Part shown: piece by piece, positions 21,854 to 33,579 of the stretch
How positions within the stretch are numbered: position 1 is the stretch's first letter
How the letters are laid out: every line of letters starts with the position of its first letter
Source of the DNA: Margaritifera margaritifera
Taxonomy: Eukaryota > Mollusca > Bivalvia > Unionida > Margaritiferidae
Assembly: GCA_029931535.1 (NCBI GenBank)
Contig: JAQPZY010001501.1
Span: forward strand, 1,496,501 to 1,560,500
Direction: 5' to 3'
Length of the DNA: 64,000 nt
Program-made: the position numbers and the translations under genes
Notes under the pieces: generated by a model
What the model saw: only the letters and a program-made list of their open reading frames with translations
The model's database searches: none
What the model was told of the DNA's origin: nothing

Positions 21854-22860
21854 TAATACCGGATTTATTTCATCGTGGGATACAAAAAACGGGATATTTT
21901 AACAAGTGGTATTTACGTAGAAAAAGAACATTTTCTTTTCATTATATACCAAACTTGCTCCAGAATCGAAGCTAAGAAGATTAAACTCACTCTTCAGCGT
22001 AACACCCCCCCCCCCCCACTCCCTTTTCATAAATTCACCTCACTTTCATAGGCTGATCATACAAACATCAGTAACTTAAGATAGCGGTCGGATTCGGTTG
22101 ACCTACTCTGTTCCAATAAGTTACATTTTTGACATTTTGTAAACTATTTGACTAAATCTGAAAACAAAGCAAGTCCGATTCAGCAATGCATCAGAGAGGG
22201 TTCATCGTTTTTGTCAAGTAAGTATGGGGAAATAACTTCAGAGAGATGCGAACGGCGTCGAGTTACATTTCTTCAGCAAAAATTAATTTCCATGCCTGAA
22301 ATGTAATGCAGTTTCTATTTATTTGTTCTAGATCAGAAAGTGCTGGTGTTTGTCGCTGCAGGTATAATTTCTGTAGGCACACAACATCAAGCGTCGCATG
22401 ACATGATGGAAAATCTTATATTTTTACATGTGAAAATATAAGGACTTATTTTTCACATGTGAAAATATAGGAATGAGAGAAAAAAAAACATGAAAATTAA
22501 GTTTCTATATTTCATACCTAAGTATATAATAAATGGGAATTATTGTCTTAAGATTACACGAACCTGTCGGTATTATTACACAGTAATCAGAGATATATAC
22601 TTTCCACCTGCAGAATTTAAAGAAAATACAAGTAACAACAAAGTTGACGTGAAGTAATCTTCACTTTAAGGAATATCTTTCACAAATATCTCAACGAAAT
22701 TATGCTATCAAGAATGATTGCAATTTTTATTAGAGGATTTGTTTCTTTCCACAGTAACGGAGAGAAATGGAAAATGGGTTTTAATTTTAATCTATGCATG
22801 CTCTTTATTGTAAGAATTTATGTCACAGAAAAAGCAACGAGACCCTCCTGTACAAACTTT
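21854..22860. other. no gene seen
   Basis: AT-rich, with a C run near 22005-22018. Around 22428-22470 a short motif, ACATGTGAAAATATA, is repeated twice with GGACTTATTTTTC between. Nothing else recognised. Confidence 0.4.
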
Positions 22861-22863
22861 ATA

Positions 22864-22865
<2 letters not shown>

Positions 22866-22958
<93 letters not shown>
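22866..22958. repeat. (TA)n microsatellite
   Basis: Pure AT alternation, about 46 units. The Tyr-Ile repeats in the overlapping frames come from it. Confidence 0.95.
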
Positions 22959-22960
<2 letters not shown>

Positions 22961-23230
22961 GTCACGTAAGTTGGAAAATTGCGCGGCGAAAATAACAAAA
23001 TTTCATACCATTCGACCTTGAACAAGGTGTTTCTCAGGGGACAATAAAAACATGCAAACAGACACCAACACACACAAACACACACACACATACAAAGAGT
23101 GACACGCGCAGACCAACACATATGTACATCTTGGTGCAGAGAAACAAAACTATCCGGAATAAATAGAGTGCAAGCAAAATAGAAAGAATAAAATTACAGA
23201 AGAAAAATTATATTTCCAGAAAGGGTTATA

Positions 23231-23273
<43 letters not shown>
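23231..23273. repeat. (CT)n microsatellite
   Basis: CT dinucleotide tract with one CCC interruption near its left end. Confidence 0.95.
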
Positions 23274-23274
<1 letters not shown>

Positions 23275-23414
23275 GATGTATCTGAAAGAATCCAAAACAA
23301 AAGGAATATTATCATGAATAGATACAAAAATATTATTTGTATGGATCAGCTAATAAAGATTCTAATACATTATATGATTTGGGGATATTATGGACATTAA
23401 TTGAGGTAATAATT

Positions 23415-23418
<4 letters not shown>

Positions 23419-23484
<66 letters not shown>
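23419..23484. repeat. (TA)n microsatellite
   Basis: Pure TA alternation of about 33 units ending in TAATTAATTA. Confidence 0.95.
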
Positions 23485-23489
<5 letters not shown>

Positions 23490-23772
23490 TTATATTTTCA
23501 GTTTTTTTACGTGTATGATTAAACTGCTTGCAAGAACTCCTGTGTAGCCGTCGTTAATTGAACGTATGCACGCACAGGCACACCCATGTTACATATATCT
23601 CTGAAGCATCTACCGGCATCCATGTCCTAGTGAGATACTTACTGTATTATGTGGCAGTTTTAAGTAAAGCGCTATCGAGTATCAGGTTCATTGCACACGG
23701 TTCTTCCCAGTACAACACTTTTCACGATTTTTTAAAAGATCTTTATAAGTTGGTTCTACTCGAAACCAAATG

Positions 23773-24325
23773 GGCAACACGAACCTGGTTTATTGACCTG
23801 GCAACATAAACCTGGTTTATTGACCTGGCAACACGAACGAACATGGTTTATTGACCTGCAACACGAACCTGGTTTATTGACCTGGCAACACGAACGAACC
23901 TGGTTTATTGACCTGGCAACACGAACCTGGTTTATTGACCTGGCAACACGAACGAACCTGGTTTATTGACCTGCAACACGAACCTGGTTTATTGAGCTGG
24001 CAACACGAACCTGGTTTATTGGCCTGGCAACACGAACCTGGTTTATTGACCTGGCAACACGAACCTGGTTTATTGACCTGGCAACATGAACCTGGTTTAT
24101 TGACCTGGCAAAACGAACGAACCTGATTTATTGGCCTGGCAACACGAACCTGGATTATTGACCTGGCAACACGAACCTGGTTTATTGGCCTGGCAAAACG
24201 AACCTGGTTTATTGACCTGGCAACACGAACCTGGTTTATTGACCTGGCAACACGAACCTGGTTTATTGACCTGGCAACACGGACCTGGTTTATTGGAGTG
24301 GCAACACAAACCTGGTTGATTGGCG
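23773..24325. repeat. 27-bp minisatellite, about 20 copies
   Basis: The unit is AACCTGGTTTATTGACCT followed by GGCAACACG (27 bp). Length variants of 26 bp (one G lost in CCTGGCAA) and 31 bp (an extra CGAA giving CGAACGAA) occur. Because 27 is a multiple of three, nine-residue repeats (such as GLLTWQHEP on plus, CCQVNKPGS on minus) stay open on both strands. I take them as by-products: the array has 26- and 31-bp units that break any long frame, and no start, signal or conserved flank is seen. Confidence 0.95.
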
Positions 24326-26759
24326 ATAAAAAAAAATCAAAATCGGGACTAAAATCCTCAAAGTGTTTGGGAAGCGACGAAACCTTGCGTGTTACTGATA
24401 GGAATCGGATAAAATCGCTACGAGGAATGCTGACTCCAAACTCCTTGATAACAACGACTATAAATCTCGAGACAAAGCACGTACCGTGGAATAACTACGT
24501 GACGAGTGCGGCAAAAGCACATTGGCGTGTACATTCTAGAAACTAATTGTACAAGGAAACGAGTAAGAAACATCCATCTGCCAAATCATCACTATTTGGC
24601 AGGCAAAAATGGTGTAATATATTTTAGTAGGTAAAAATATCTTGCATTTTTTCGCTAATTTCAACTGTAAACTTGACGAATAAGTCCATGCAAATTTGGC
24701 AGTACCATTTAGAGCTAATTGCCATCATTACATTTTGTGGAATATAAAAAGAAAAGAAAAAGAAGAAAGGTAAGTTTTTGTTTAAATGTTCTTTCTGCAA
24801 ATAACATAAAATAATAATTACAAAAACAAGGGTCACTTTGAAACGACAGTGATCAATCTGCTCTTGTTAAATATTACCTCTAGATGTTATTGTTCATGAG
24901 TATAAAATATCTTTTCAAAAGATATTTATTTATTTATTTTACCTAATCTCCTTCATTGATTGTTTTCTCATTTGTATACTTTATCATCCCCGCATGTTAT
25001 TATTGTGTTTCTTTGCATGAGAAAGTGCTATTACTAATTTGTAAGAACGTGCCGCCCGACCCCATTGTACACACGTTTTGAGGCAATAAAATAAGTTTCA
25101 AACAAACAAAACTTTCCGATAAAGAAGAAAAAAGCTGTTGCATGCAACAGCGAAATTATTCTTTTCCTTACATGGGATGTAACACATTAGTCTACATTGA
25201 TAGATTCTGATGACAAAAGTTTATTTTTACACATTTTTTGGATCAAACAAGAAAAAAAGGTAATGTACAATCGATGATGCGATTATCATACCAACCATTG
25301 TTTAAAATGATAATGATTTCTATTGTAATTTCACTTTTTATTTTAAGTTATTTTGCTAAACCAATAGTTACAATATCCATTGAAAGACATCAGTAGTTAT
25401 AACGGACGGTATGGGGATAAACATGACCTTTTGAAAGAAGGGGCATTTAACATAACGCCGTAATTTTGAAATATGACCCTATGGGGAGAGGGGGAATTTA
25501 ATGTTAAAAACGTATATAGGCTTAAGATTGGATGACACAATGAGGACGCAATGATGATGTAAGGGCGTTTGGGTGTCAAAAAGATTTATAAGACAAAAAC
25601 CATAAGACTTTTTAAAATCCAAGATGGCGGCCAAACAAGTAGGTCGAAACCTTATGACTGGAAGTGGATTTAATGACCGGAATTAGATTTTTATGACGTT
25701 ATGACATTGTTTGTGAGGTAATGCAATATTTTGCTCTATTTCACCATTGATAAGGAAGGCATATTTAATCAATACAAATCTTTTTTTTTTTTTTGGGGGG
25801 GGGGAATCTGGATATTTATAAGTCATTCAACACAATTAGTTCACTAAAAAGGTCACGAATAATTTATTCATTATATAGTTATCCGGGTGTTTTTTTATAT
25901 CTAAATTTACTAGTTAGTTACTTACACTATTCAACATACTTTTGCCACCACAATAATAATTTTGTAGATTATTAAAATTGTACTTCCTTATGTAAAATCA
26001 ATTCAACATCAGATTACATCAGGAATTTTAGAAAGAAAATGGGTACCATTGGATATCATTTGTATCAACGAAAACAGGTGCTGCTTCAAACTCCATCAAA
26101 TTTTTGGAATGTTATTAAAACCGTGCATAGTAAACATTTTAATGTATTTCAAGCTTGAGGTAATTTCTACCATTTTGTCTGTATAAAATTATCATATCCT
26201 GACACAAAATCCGTCGCTTAAACGTGAAAAAACAACAATTGACAGGTGACAATATTATTTTTAATACTCAAATGAAATACTAACAAATATAAAATTACAT
26301 ACATATCTACACACCAGAATGCATGAACTGTGATATCATATGAAAGAAATGAATATAACCTGCGATATATAAATACTAATTCATATGCAGTAAACTCATT
26401 ACTTGATAATGAAGAAACAGTAAAATATAAGGCACATATAAGGTCATTTGATCTCGCCATTCCTGGTAATATTAATTTCCTCTTTAAAACAAAACTAAGA
26501 AAACAGCAAGATGTACATGTGAAATTATGAAAAAGAAATAAGGGTGTCGAATTCAAGTGAGTACAGCAAAGATAAAGAATACACATAAAAATGGAAACAA
26601 TATTTATCTACACTAATTTTGCACGAACCTGTTGGGTCATACAGTTCCAGAATTACCTATGACAATAAGGCCATCCCACGTGGGTGAGTGGCCGTAATTA
26701 GCAAGGCCCGTTCGATTCAAAGACATTTAATATAAAAGCAAATTTCTCCACTTTTAATA

Positions 26760-26760
<1 letters not shown>
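24326..26760. other. no gene seen
   Basis: Mostly AT-rich unrecognised sequence with a T16/G9 compound run near 25780-25803. A 122-codon minus-strand ORF (26218-26586) overlaps a 66-codon plus-strand ORF and shows only hydrophobic, Phe/Leu/Tyr-rich AT-biased composition. Confidence 0.45.

Positions 26761-26763
<3 letters not shown>

Positions 26764-26815
<52 letters not shown>
26764..26815. repeat. (GA)n microsatellite
   Basis: GA tract interrupted once by ATA. Confidence 0.95.
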
Positions 26816-27451
26816 CTGATTTGTAAGTTTAAAGAGAAACCTTTAGATAAAAAAGTCACATGGCGAGTTTACTCTAATACTTTTTCTCCATGAAATAAAA
26901 TACATATTTATTTATTATAAGAAAAAAAGTTTAATCTGACAATGTGACGGTAAATTTAGATTTAATATAATTTATAAAAAAAATGTACATAGCTTTCCTA
27001 GCGTGACTAATTAGGTTCTTAGTTTCCAATAAATAACCTACCATTGCTCGACAAGGTCAATCACAAATATGTATAAGTTATAGCAATTTCAAGTTCCGAA
27101 TTTCTCAATTTGAATTTCAGATTATATAAGGTCTACAATTTTTCGAAGTCGTCTGCTTCAGAGATAAAATGTGCTATTTATTAGGGATTTTGATGTGCTG
27201 AATTCAAATATAACAATTAAAACAACTGATTGGCTACTGTTTCCAAGATATTTACGTTTTAACATTTTACGTCTATGTATATTGTGTACATAGTAGAGTT
27301 TTAATCATAAATTGTAAACCTAGGTCTTTTCATGTGTTTATGGTTGCTTTACATGATAATATTTCACCTGTCCTGTTTATGTAACACTTTAAAAAACAGC
27401 AAAAGGGTTATATAAATAAAAAATATATTGAAACAAAAGTAAAGAAACTAT

Positions 27452-27455
<4 letters not shown>

Positions 27456-27527
<72 letters not shown>
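27456..27527. repeat. (TA)n microsatellite
   Basis: About 36 TA units. It ends 21 bases from the stop codon of the pseudogene on the minus strand at 27549. Confidence 0.95.
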
Positions 27528-27529
<2 letters not shown>

Positions 27530-27548
27530 TACATAATTTAGTCCTTAT

Positions 27549-29237
27549 TCAGTTTCTTACTCCGCGCTTCTTGGCTTGTCTCTTGTATTCATTAAATGGA
27601 GCATCTCTTGTCACTGTCCAGCAATAGTCTGCTAGCATTGATGGGCTCCATTTGCACTGAGCGTTTCTCCATTGTTGCAATGTCCTGGTGAAATCGCTCG
27701 CCGTGCTCGTCGCTCACTGCTCCGCAGTTAAGTGGAAACAAATCTAGCTGAGAGTGCAAAAAGTGTATCTTTAGTGACATGTTGCAACCAAGGCTTTTGT
27801 ATGCCTTGAGGAGGTTTTCCACCAACTCCCTGTAGTTGTCTGCCTTGTTGTTTCCGAGAAAATGTGTTGCCACTAACTGGAAGGCTTTCCATGCCGTCTT
27901 TTCCTTGCCACGAAGTGCACGGTGAAATGCATCATCTCGAGGAAGTTCACGAATCTGAGGACCAACAAAGACACCTTCCTTTATCTTAGCTTCACTTAAC
28001 CTTGGAAATTTTCCACGGAGGTACTTGAAAGCTGCTTGTGTTTTGTTCATGGCCTTGACAAAGTTCTTCATCAGACCCAGCTTGATGTGCAAGGGTGGTA
28101 ACACAATCTTCCTTGATTCAACAAGTGGTGGATGCTGAAAACTTTTCATCCCAGGCTCCAGTGACTGTCGGAGTGGCCAATCTCTCTTGATGTAGTGGGA
28201 ATCTCTCGCACGACTTTCCCATTCGCAGAGAAAACAGCAGTACTTTGTGTATCCAGTCTGCAGACCAAGCAAGAGAACAAGAACCTTGAAATCGCCACAA
28301 AGCTGCCACTGATGTTGGTCATAGTTTATGCACCTCAAAAGTTGTTTCATGTTTTCATAGGTTTCCTCACATGGATTGCATGACCAACTGGAATTGATGG
28401 CAAAACACTGCCATTATGCAGCAAAACAGCTTTAAGACTCGGCTTCGATGAATCAATGAACAGTCTCCACTCATCTGGATCATGAACGATGTTGAGGGCT
28501 GCCATCACACCATCGATGTTGTTGCATGCTACAATATCACCTTCCATGAAGAAGAATGGGACAAGATCCTTTTGACGGTCACGGAACATGGAAACCCTAA
28601 CATTACCTGCCAGGAGATTCCACTGCTGTAGTCTGCAGCCTAACAGCTCTGCCTTACTCATGGGTAGTTCCAAATCCCTGACAAGGTCATTCAGTTCACC
28701 TTGTGTTATGAGGTGTGGTTCAGAGGAGGAGGATGGGAGAAAATATGGGTCATGTGACATTGATGGTTCAGGAGTAGAAGTTTCATCCTCTTCCTCTTCC
28801 TCGTGTGACTCAAGTGAGAATGATTCTGGTGCATCAGGAACCGGCAGTCCTTCTCCGTGGGGTACTGGGCATATAGCTGACGGAATGTTTAGATAATGCA
28901 CAGTCCACTTTTTCTTCTTTGACACACCTTTCCCAACTGGAGGCACTATGCAGAAGTAATAATTGCTGATAGGATCTGTTTGCTCTCTCCAAATCATTGG
29001 CACTGCAAAAGACATAGATTTCCTTTTTCTGTTCAACCACTGGCGAAGATTTGTTGCACAAGTGTTGCAGCATATGTTTGGGGCCCACCTCTTGTCCTGA
29101 TCTCCAATTTTGCAGCCAAAATAAAGGTGATAGGCTTTCTTAACCATAGTGGTTATACTGCGCTTTTGTGATGCAAAAGTCACTTCACCACAAACATAGC
29201 AGAAGTTATCTGCATTGTTCACACAAGTACGAGGCAT
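27549..29237 (-). pseudogene. intronless multi-copy invertebrate protein family, two frame breaks
   Basis: About 560 codons from the ATG at 29237 (MPRTCVNN) to a stop at 27549-27551. I recognise the family as a conserved, often multi-copy, uncharacterised protein of arthropods, cnidarians and molluscs; I know no established function. Seen: an N-terminal Cys-rich module (C5, C13, C16, C42, C56, C57, C60), likely zinc-binding; an acidic stretch (HEEEEEDE); then family blocks SSEPHLITQGELNDLVRDL, DEWRLFIDSSKPSLKAVLLH, GYTKYCCFLCEWESRARD, LPPLHIKLGLMKNFVK and VSDEHGERFHQDI. Frame breaks lie near 28366-28372 (one base, just before MKQLLRCIN) and near 27656-27664 (about two bases, after ATMEKR), beyond which the conserved end WSPSMLADYCW reads in another frame. 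No introns are seen. It is a retrocopy or part of an unclassified mobile element. Confidence 0.8.
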
Positions 29238-29835
29238 CTCTGTTCACTTTGGCTAAACAGAAATGTGTCCCTTTGCAAAATCAAACACTGACAAATAAGA
29301 GAGCACGACACTGTATGATTTGTAGAACTGATATAGGGCAATTTCTTCAGCAGAGTGATGTAAGCTTAGTTATGATTGCATTATCCGTGACTTCTAGGAA
29401 TAACATGATGCAATTCATATCATGTATGACGCAATACCAGCTTCAGATTGCATCATTCATTGTTTTGCCTAAAAAGGAAGTACTGTCCAAACCCAGTCAT
29501 AGATTTATTCATAGATTCAGTCAAAGATGTTTTTTAGTCATTTCTGGTTTGAATTGAGATCCCTTCCCTTTATAACTCACTTATCCTCCGCCATTCCCAA
29601 GTCAAGGGTCGTATATCTTGACACAGTATAATATCTTTAAAACTAGAGCCAATCAACAATTTTGAGCATCATTTTCGTTGTCAGTGACCCAGAATTAGTA
29701 TAGTTTGTCAACATTTATTGCGGAAACATTTTGGCTGTAGTCCAGTGTTATGTCGGCTTTAGATTTACCCAAAGCCATAGCTTTGGTTCTTTCTGCTTGT
29801 GTTAATAATAAACTCATATTTTTGGAAGTAATTAT
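29238..29835. other. upstream flank of the pseudogene, no gene seen
   Basis: A 129-codon plus-strand ORF (29168-29557) starts inside the antisense strand of the pseudogene and has no motif of its own. I looked for terminal inverted repeats bracketing the pseudogene and saw no convincing pair. Confidence 0.4.
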
Positions 29836-29839
29836 AGAA

Positions 29840-30210
29840 TATATCAATATTTTGTGTAACTGTCCATCCTGTCGAAAATCTGAAAAAAATCCACAAAAGT
29901 AAAGAACAATGTGTTGTTTCTTCTATTTCAAAGTTGTGGAGTATCTTGTTCGAAAATCTGCCTGTGACTCGAATAGTAAATTATTATCCTCTAGAAAAAG
30001 GGAAATTCTTCTGTTAAGGAGGCTAGTAAAGACATTATCGACACAAATCAGTAAAGTAAGAGGCCTGTAATTGATAGGATCTGATTTATCTCCCTTGATT
30101 TCATATATCCGTTTAATCAACACTGTAGTCCAGGTTTCTGGAATAATACCTGTATTAAACATTATACTGAGAAGTTCACGTAGACAGGAAGAACAATATA
30201 TCGTTCGCAT
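29840..30210 (-). pseudogene. LINE reverse transcriptase fragment (N-terminal fingers)
   Basis: Minus-strand frame with the early RT blocks of non-LTR retrotransposons: FNTGIIPETWTTVLIKRIY, KGDKSDPINYRPLTLL and FLEDNNLLFESQADFR, leading to YSTT. A stop follows at about 29923. In another frame just downstream LFFTFVDFFQIFD corresponds to RT motif A, with its catalytic Asp in FVDF. No later motifs (YxDD) are found, so it is a short internal relic truncated at both ends. Confidence 0.8.
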
Positions 30211-30214
30211 TTTA

Positions 30215-31215
30215 AATATTCGCTGAAAATGGTCTAGTCACAAAGTGACTTTATTTAATTTCAATTGGTTCAGTACTTTGTGATTGGTTCATGTATTACT
30301 GTGTAATCTTCTATATTTAATGTTTCCTCATTTTCATCTGCCTCGTCATTATTCTCATCGCATGAGTTCTAACATAATCATAAAAGGTATTAATTTTAAT
30401 AGGCATGTTGTCAGTTGCTTTAGTTCATTTTTTTATTATTGACCAGTTTTGTTTTGGATTTGTTGTTTGCAATTTTCTAAATTGATCTTGGGTATTTTTT
30501 GTCATGCAATTTTACAAATTTTCTGATTCTGTTTCTTGTAATTTTTCGTCACAGAAACCATATAATTCCTACTTTGGGATGTTTTTAATTATTAGAGAAT
30601 CTTTTTGGAAGTATGATATTTCTTTCTAGCTATCTTACTATTCATTCAAATAATAATTTGCTTTGCACTTTATTATGAGATATTTGTTATTGCTCCTAAT
30701 ATTTGCACTATCCGAAAGAATATTTGAAATTTTGATTTTCTTGTTACCAATATATGAAATCTCTATTCATGTATGCTAATACTATATTATTCTTATCAGA
30801 TGGTTTTGCCTCGTTTAAGTGCGTATTCATCTCAATATATACCATAACAGTTACTGCATTATGAATGTCAGAAAGCATTGGACAAAGTCATGAACTCAAA
30901 ATTCGTTAATAGAATTAAAACCTTCTGCAGTGGTATCTAACTAATATATTACACTTCCATCTTTACTTGTACATTTGCCTATTCCTTTGTCATATCCGAT
31001 TCTAGTCTTAGCTGTATATACATTATTATTTCTAGAAAGCTCTAACATTTCATTGCCATGGTTATTTGGCCTCTTCTTATAACAGGTGTGCCTTTTAATC
31101 TGGACTCCAGTGTTAAGAAGACCATGTCCTTTACGTCGTTAAAATAATCAAAAGTAATTTTATCAAAGTTATTAGTGTCATAATTATTAGTTAATAATGT
31201 CATAAAATTATCAAT
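30215..31215. other. no gene seen
   Basis: T-rich sequence between the LINE relic and the 48-bp repeat. The 125-codon minus-strand ORF at 31042-31419 continues from here into that repeat; its non-repetitive half matches nothing I know. Confidence 0.4.
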
Positions 31216-31217
31216 AT

Positions 31218-31430
31218 CTGAAGCCCTGCTGCTCCAACAGCTAAACAGAAAACCTGTTGCTCCAATAGCCAAACAGAAGCACATGTTTAGTTCTGAAGTC
31301 CTTTCTGCTCCAACAATCAAACAGAAGCACATATTTAGTTCTGAAGTCCTTTCTGCTCTAACAATCAAACAAAAGCACATGTTCAGTTCTAAAATCCTGC
31401 TGCTCCAACAACCAAACAAAAGTACGTGTT
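31218..31430. repeat. 48-bp tandem repeat, about 4 copies
   Basis: The unit reads CTGCTCCAACAATCAAACAG, then AAGCACATGTTTAGTTCTGAAGTCCTTT with variation; the leftmost copies are shortened. The unit is 16 codons and stays open on the minus strand (ELNMCFCLIVGAERTS). Whether this frame is translated cannot be told. Confidence 0.8.
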
Positions 31431-31589
31431 TAGTAATGTAACCAGTAGCTCATCCTCAGTTTCATCAAACGCATCTGTTGATGAGTATTCTGAACCCTTA
31501 AAAGATATATAAACAATCCTCAGTGTTAAAACATCTTTCGTTTGAATCAATTATTTTGAAACTTTAAGCCAGAGTAAATATATACATAA

Positions 31590-31595
<6 letters not shown>

Positions 31596-31666
<71 letters not shown>
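31596..31666. repeat. (TA)n microsatellite
   Basis: About 35 pure TA units. Confidence 0.95.
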
Positions 31667-31669
<3 letters not shown>

Positions 31670-33495
31670 CGTACTACTCTGCTTCGTGCTTTTTTTGTTT
31701 CCCTTTTATTCTTTCCCTTACCCTTTTTGAATAGTAAACTACCCACTATTTCCAGTTAAAAGTCTGAAAAGTTCTATGTAGCTCGTGAAAAAGTTTTCAT
31801 GTTATAGGTCCTAAACGTTTGTTTATGAGTTAAACATTTACAGAGTTAGAGAGTATCTTGTTGTAGGGAAAAGGTTTAAAAGTCTGTCTTTGACAAAATA
31901 TATCTGTGGCAATGAACAAGGCCTGGCCGATGCGCGTGTGCTGTTGTATTATAGACTTGATAACTAATTAAATGGGTTCACTTAAGTAAATTTTAAATCT
32001 GTTTAACATAAATACCCTACTTAGAGTGAGTTAAATATTTATTTCGACAATAAACGCCCTGAGTGTTTACGTTTATTATAACATATATCCGACACACTCT
32101 TTGGAGTAGTACAGATGCGTCTATTTATTTGTAAAGGAATTGTCTGTTTAAGCATACATTTATCAAATAGATTCTAATTTTGCCTCAACAGTCACAACTT
32201 TTTAAACAGCCGTTTTGTATATGTGGCTTATGTGCTGCAACTGAAACTGTAAAAAAAAATCACAATAATCTGTCAATGGCCACATGATTAACAATTGCTT
32301 GTCTCCAGAAACAATGCCTAATCTTATGCACGAATTAAATGCATTGGTTGTAAATGCCAATTTGATCGTTTATTATTGATATAACCACAGACCATGGTCT
32401 ACAACGGCAAGGTAAGGTAGCCGGTCAGGGACAATATAGTCGTTTATAACAAATGTTACATAGCACCTTATCTATCTGCGCAATACAATATAAGTTAGTT
32501 ATGATCAATTAAGCTATCATCCGTCCATCCATAGGTCCAGACACAGTTATGTAGATGGGTAGGTTGCTGCTTTTGAAAACTAATGTAACATTGTCTAGCT
32601 ACTATTCAACCTGTCAATCATCTAGTCAGAGGGAGTGATCGATTGGTTGAATATCCCCTTCATTGTCTAATAAATATGATATATATACCAAGATACATAC
32701 GTGTTATGTTCCGAATATGCAGAAAGGACAAGTTTAATATGGCGTAGAGATACGTGGTGGACATCAAGCCTAGACGTATTCATAACCCATATCAAACGAG
32801 TTATTTCCCCCTACTCAGAAGAAAACTCGAATGTGGTTTTATATTTATTACATACCCCTCTGTTACCCTTTTAAAATATTTTTAGCTTTACAGTATGACT
32901 GAAATTCAAAACAAAAGTTTGATTCGGTGCATCTGAAAATATATACGTGCGGACGTCAATGAAAACACCTGAATAGTTCCAATATGAGCGTATGATACAA
33001 AAATATGAATAGAACATCTGTATTGAACACCAGCTCAACCATGAAAGAGTAAATGGCTATGTTATACAAGTTCATATCCTTCGCGAAATGGAACCAGTCC
33101 TACCGCATAAATCTTATATTGCAAAACTACAATGAAGTTCCACTAAATTGTCAAATTATAAAAACAGCTGCTGTAGATCTGCGAATGACTAATGGGGTCA
33201 TATTTACCAAACAGTTTATGTAAATCCCGCCATATTATTATATTCGTGTTTTAAAATAGAAACTTTGAGGACCTTATTGCAGGATTTGGCTGCATATCTT
33301 AAGTGTTTAAAAAATACCTTTCAAAAATATCTTTATCCGCGTTTAAATAGAAAATGTATACGATGACTTATCGCGTGGAATTCTAACAAAATGTTTTAGT
33401 TAACACACGTTTTATTTCGTTTACATAATGGCTAAATGAAGACTTTTGTGTTAATAATGCTTCTAAATTGCTACTAATAATGTTAATAATAATCA
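31670..33495. other. no gene seen
   Basis: Unrecognised AT-rich DNA with stop codons frequent in every frame. Confidence 0.45.
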
Positions 33496-33498
33496 TGC

Positions 33499-33499
<1 letters not shown>

Positions 33500-33532
<33 letters not shown>

Positions 33533-33546
33533 TATAATAATAATAA
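33500..33546. repeat. (AAT)n microsatellite
   Basis: AAT triplet run with one ATT interruption, followed by short GAT repeats (33557-33577). Confidence 0.9.
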
Positions 33547-33579
33547 AATTAGTAACGATGATGATAATGATGATGATTA

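Noticed and set aside
22702..23121. Tyr-Ile repeat ORFs
   Set aside because: Produced by the (TA)n tract; the same holds at 31564-31746 and 36910-37222.
23773..24325. CRISPR array
   Set aside because: Direct repeats with no unique spacers; the unit is continuous, so it is a minisatellite. The same reasoning applies at 7461-7732, 47504-48045 and 52079-52349.
26660..26720. tRNA-like segment with GTTCGATTC
   Set aside because: A B-box-like match without a convincing A box or cloverleaf.
28588..29171. Ser-rich and other plus-strand ORFs
   Set aside because: Antisense shadows of the conserved minus-strand pseudogene.
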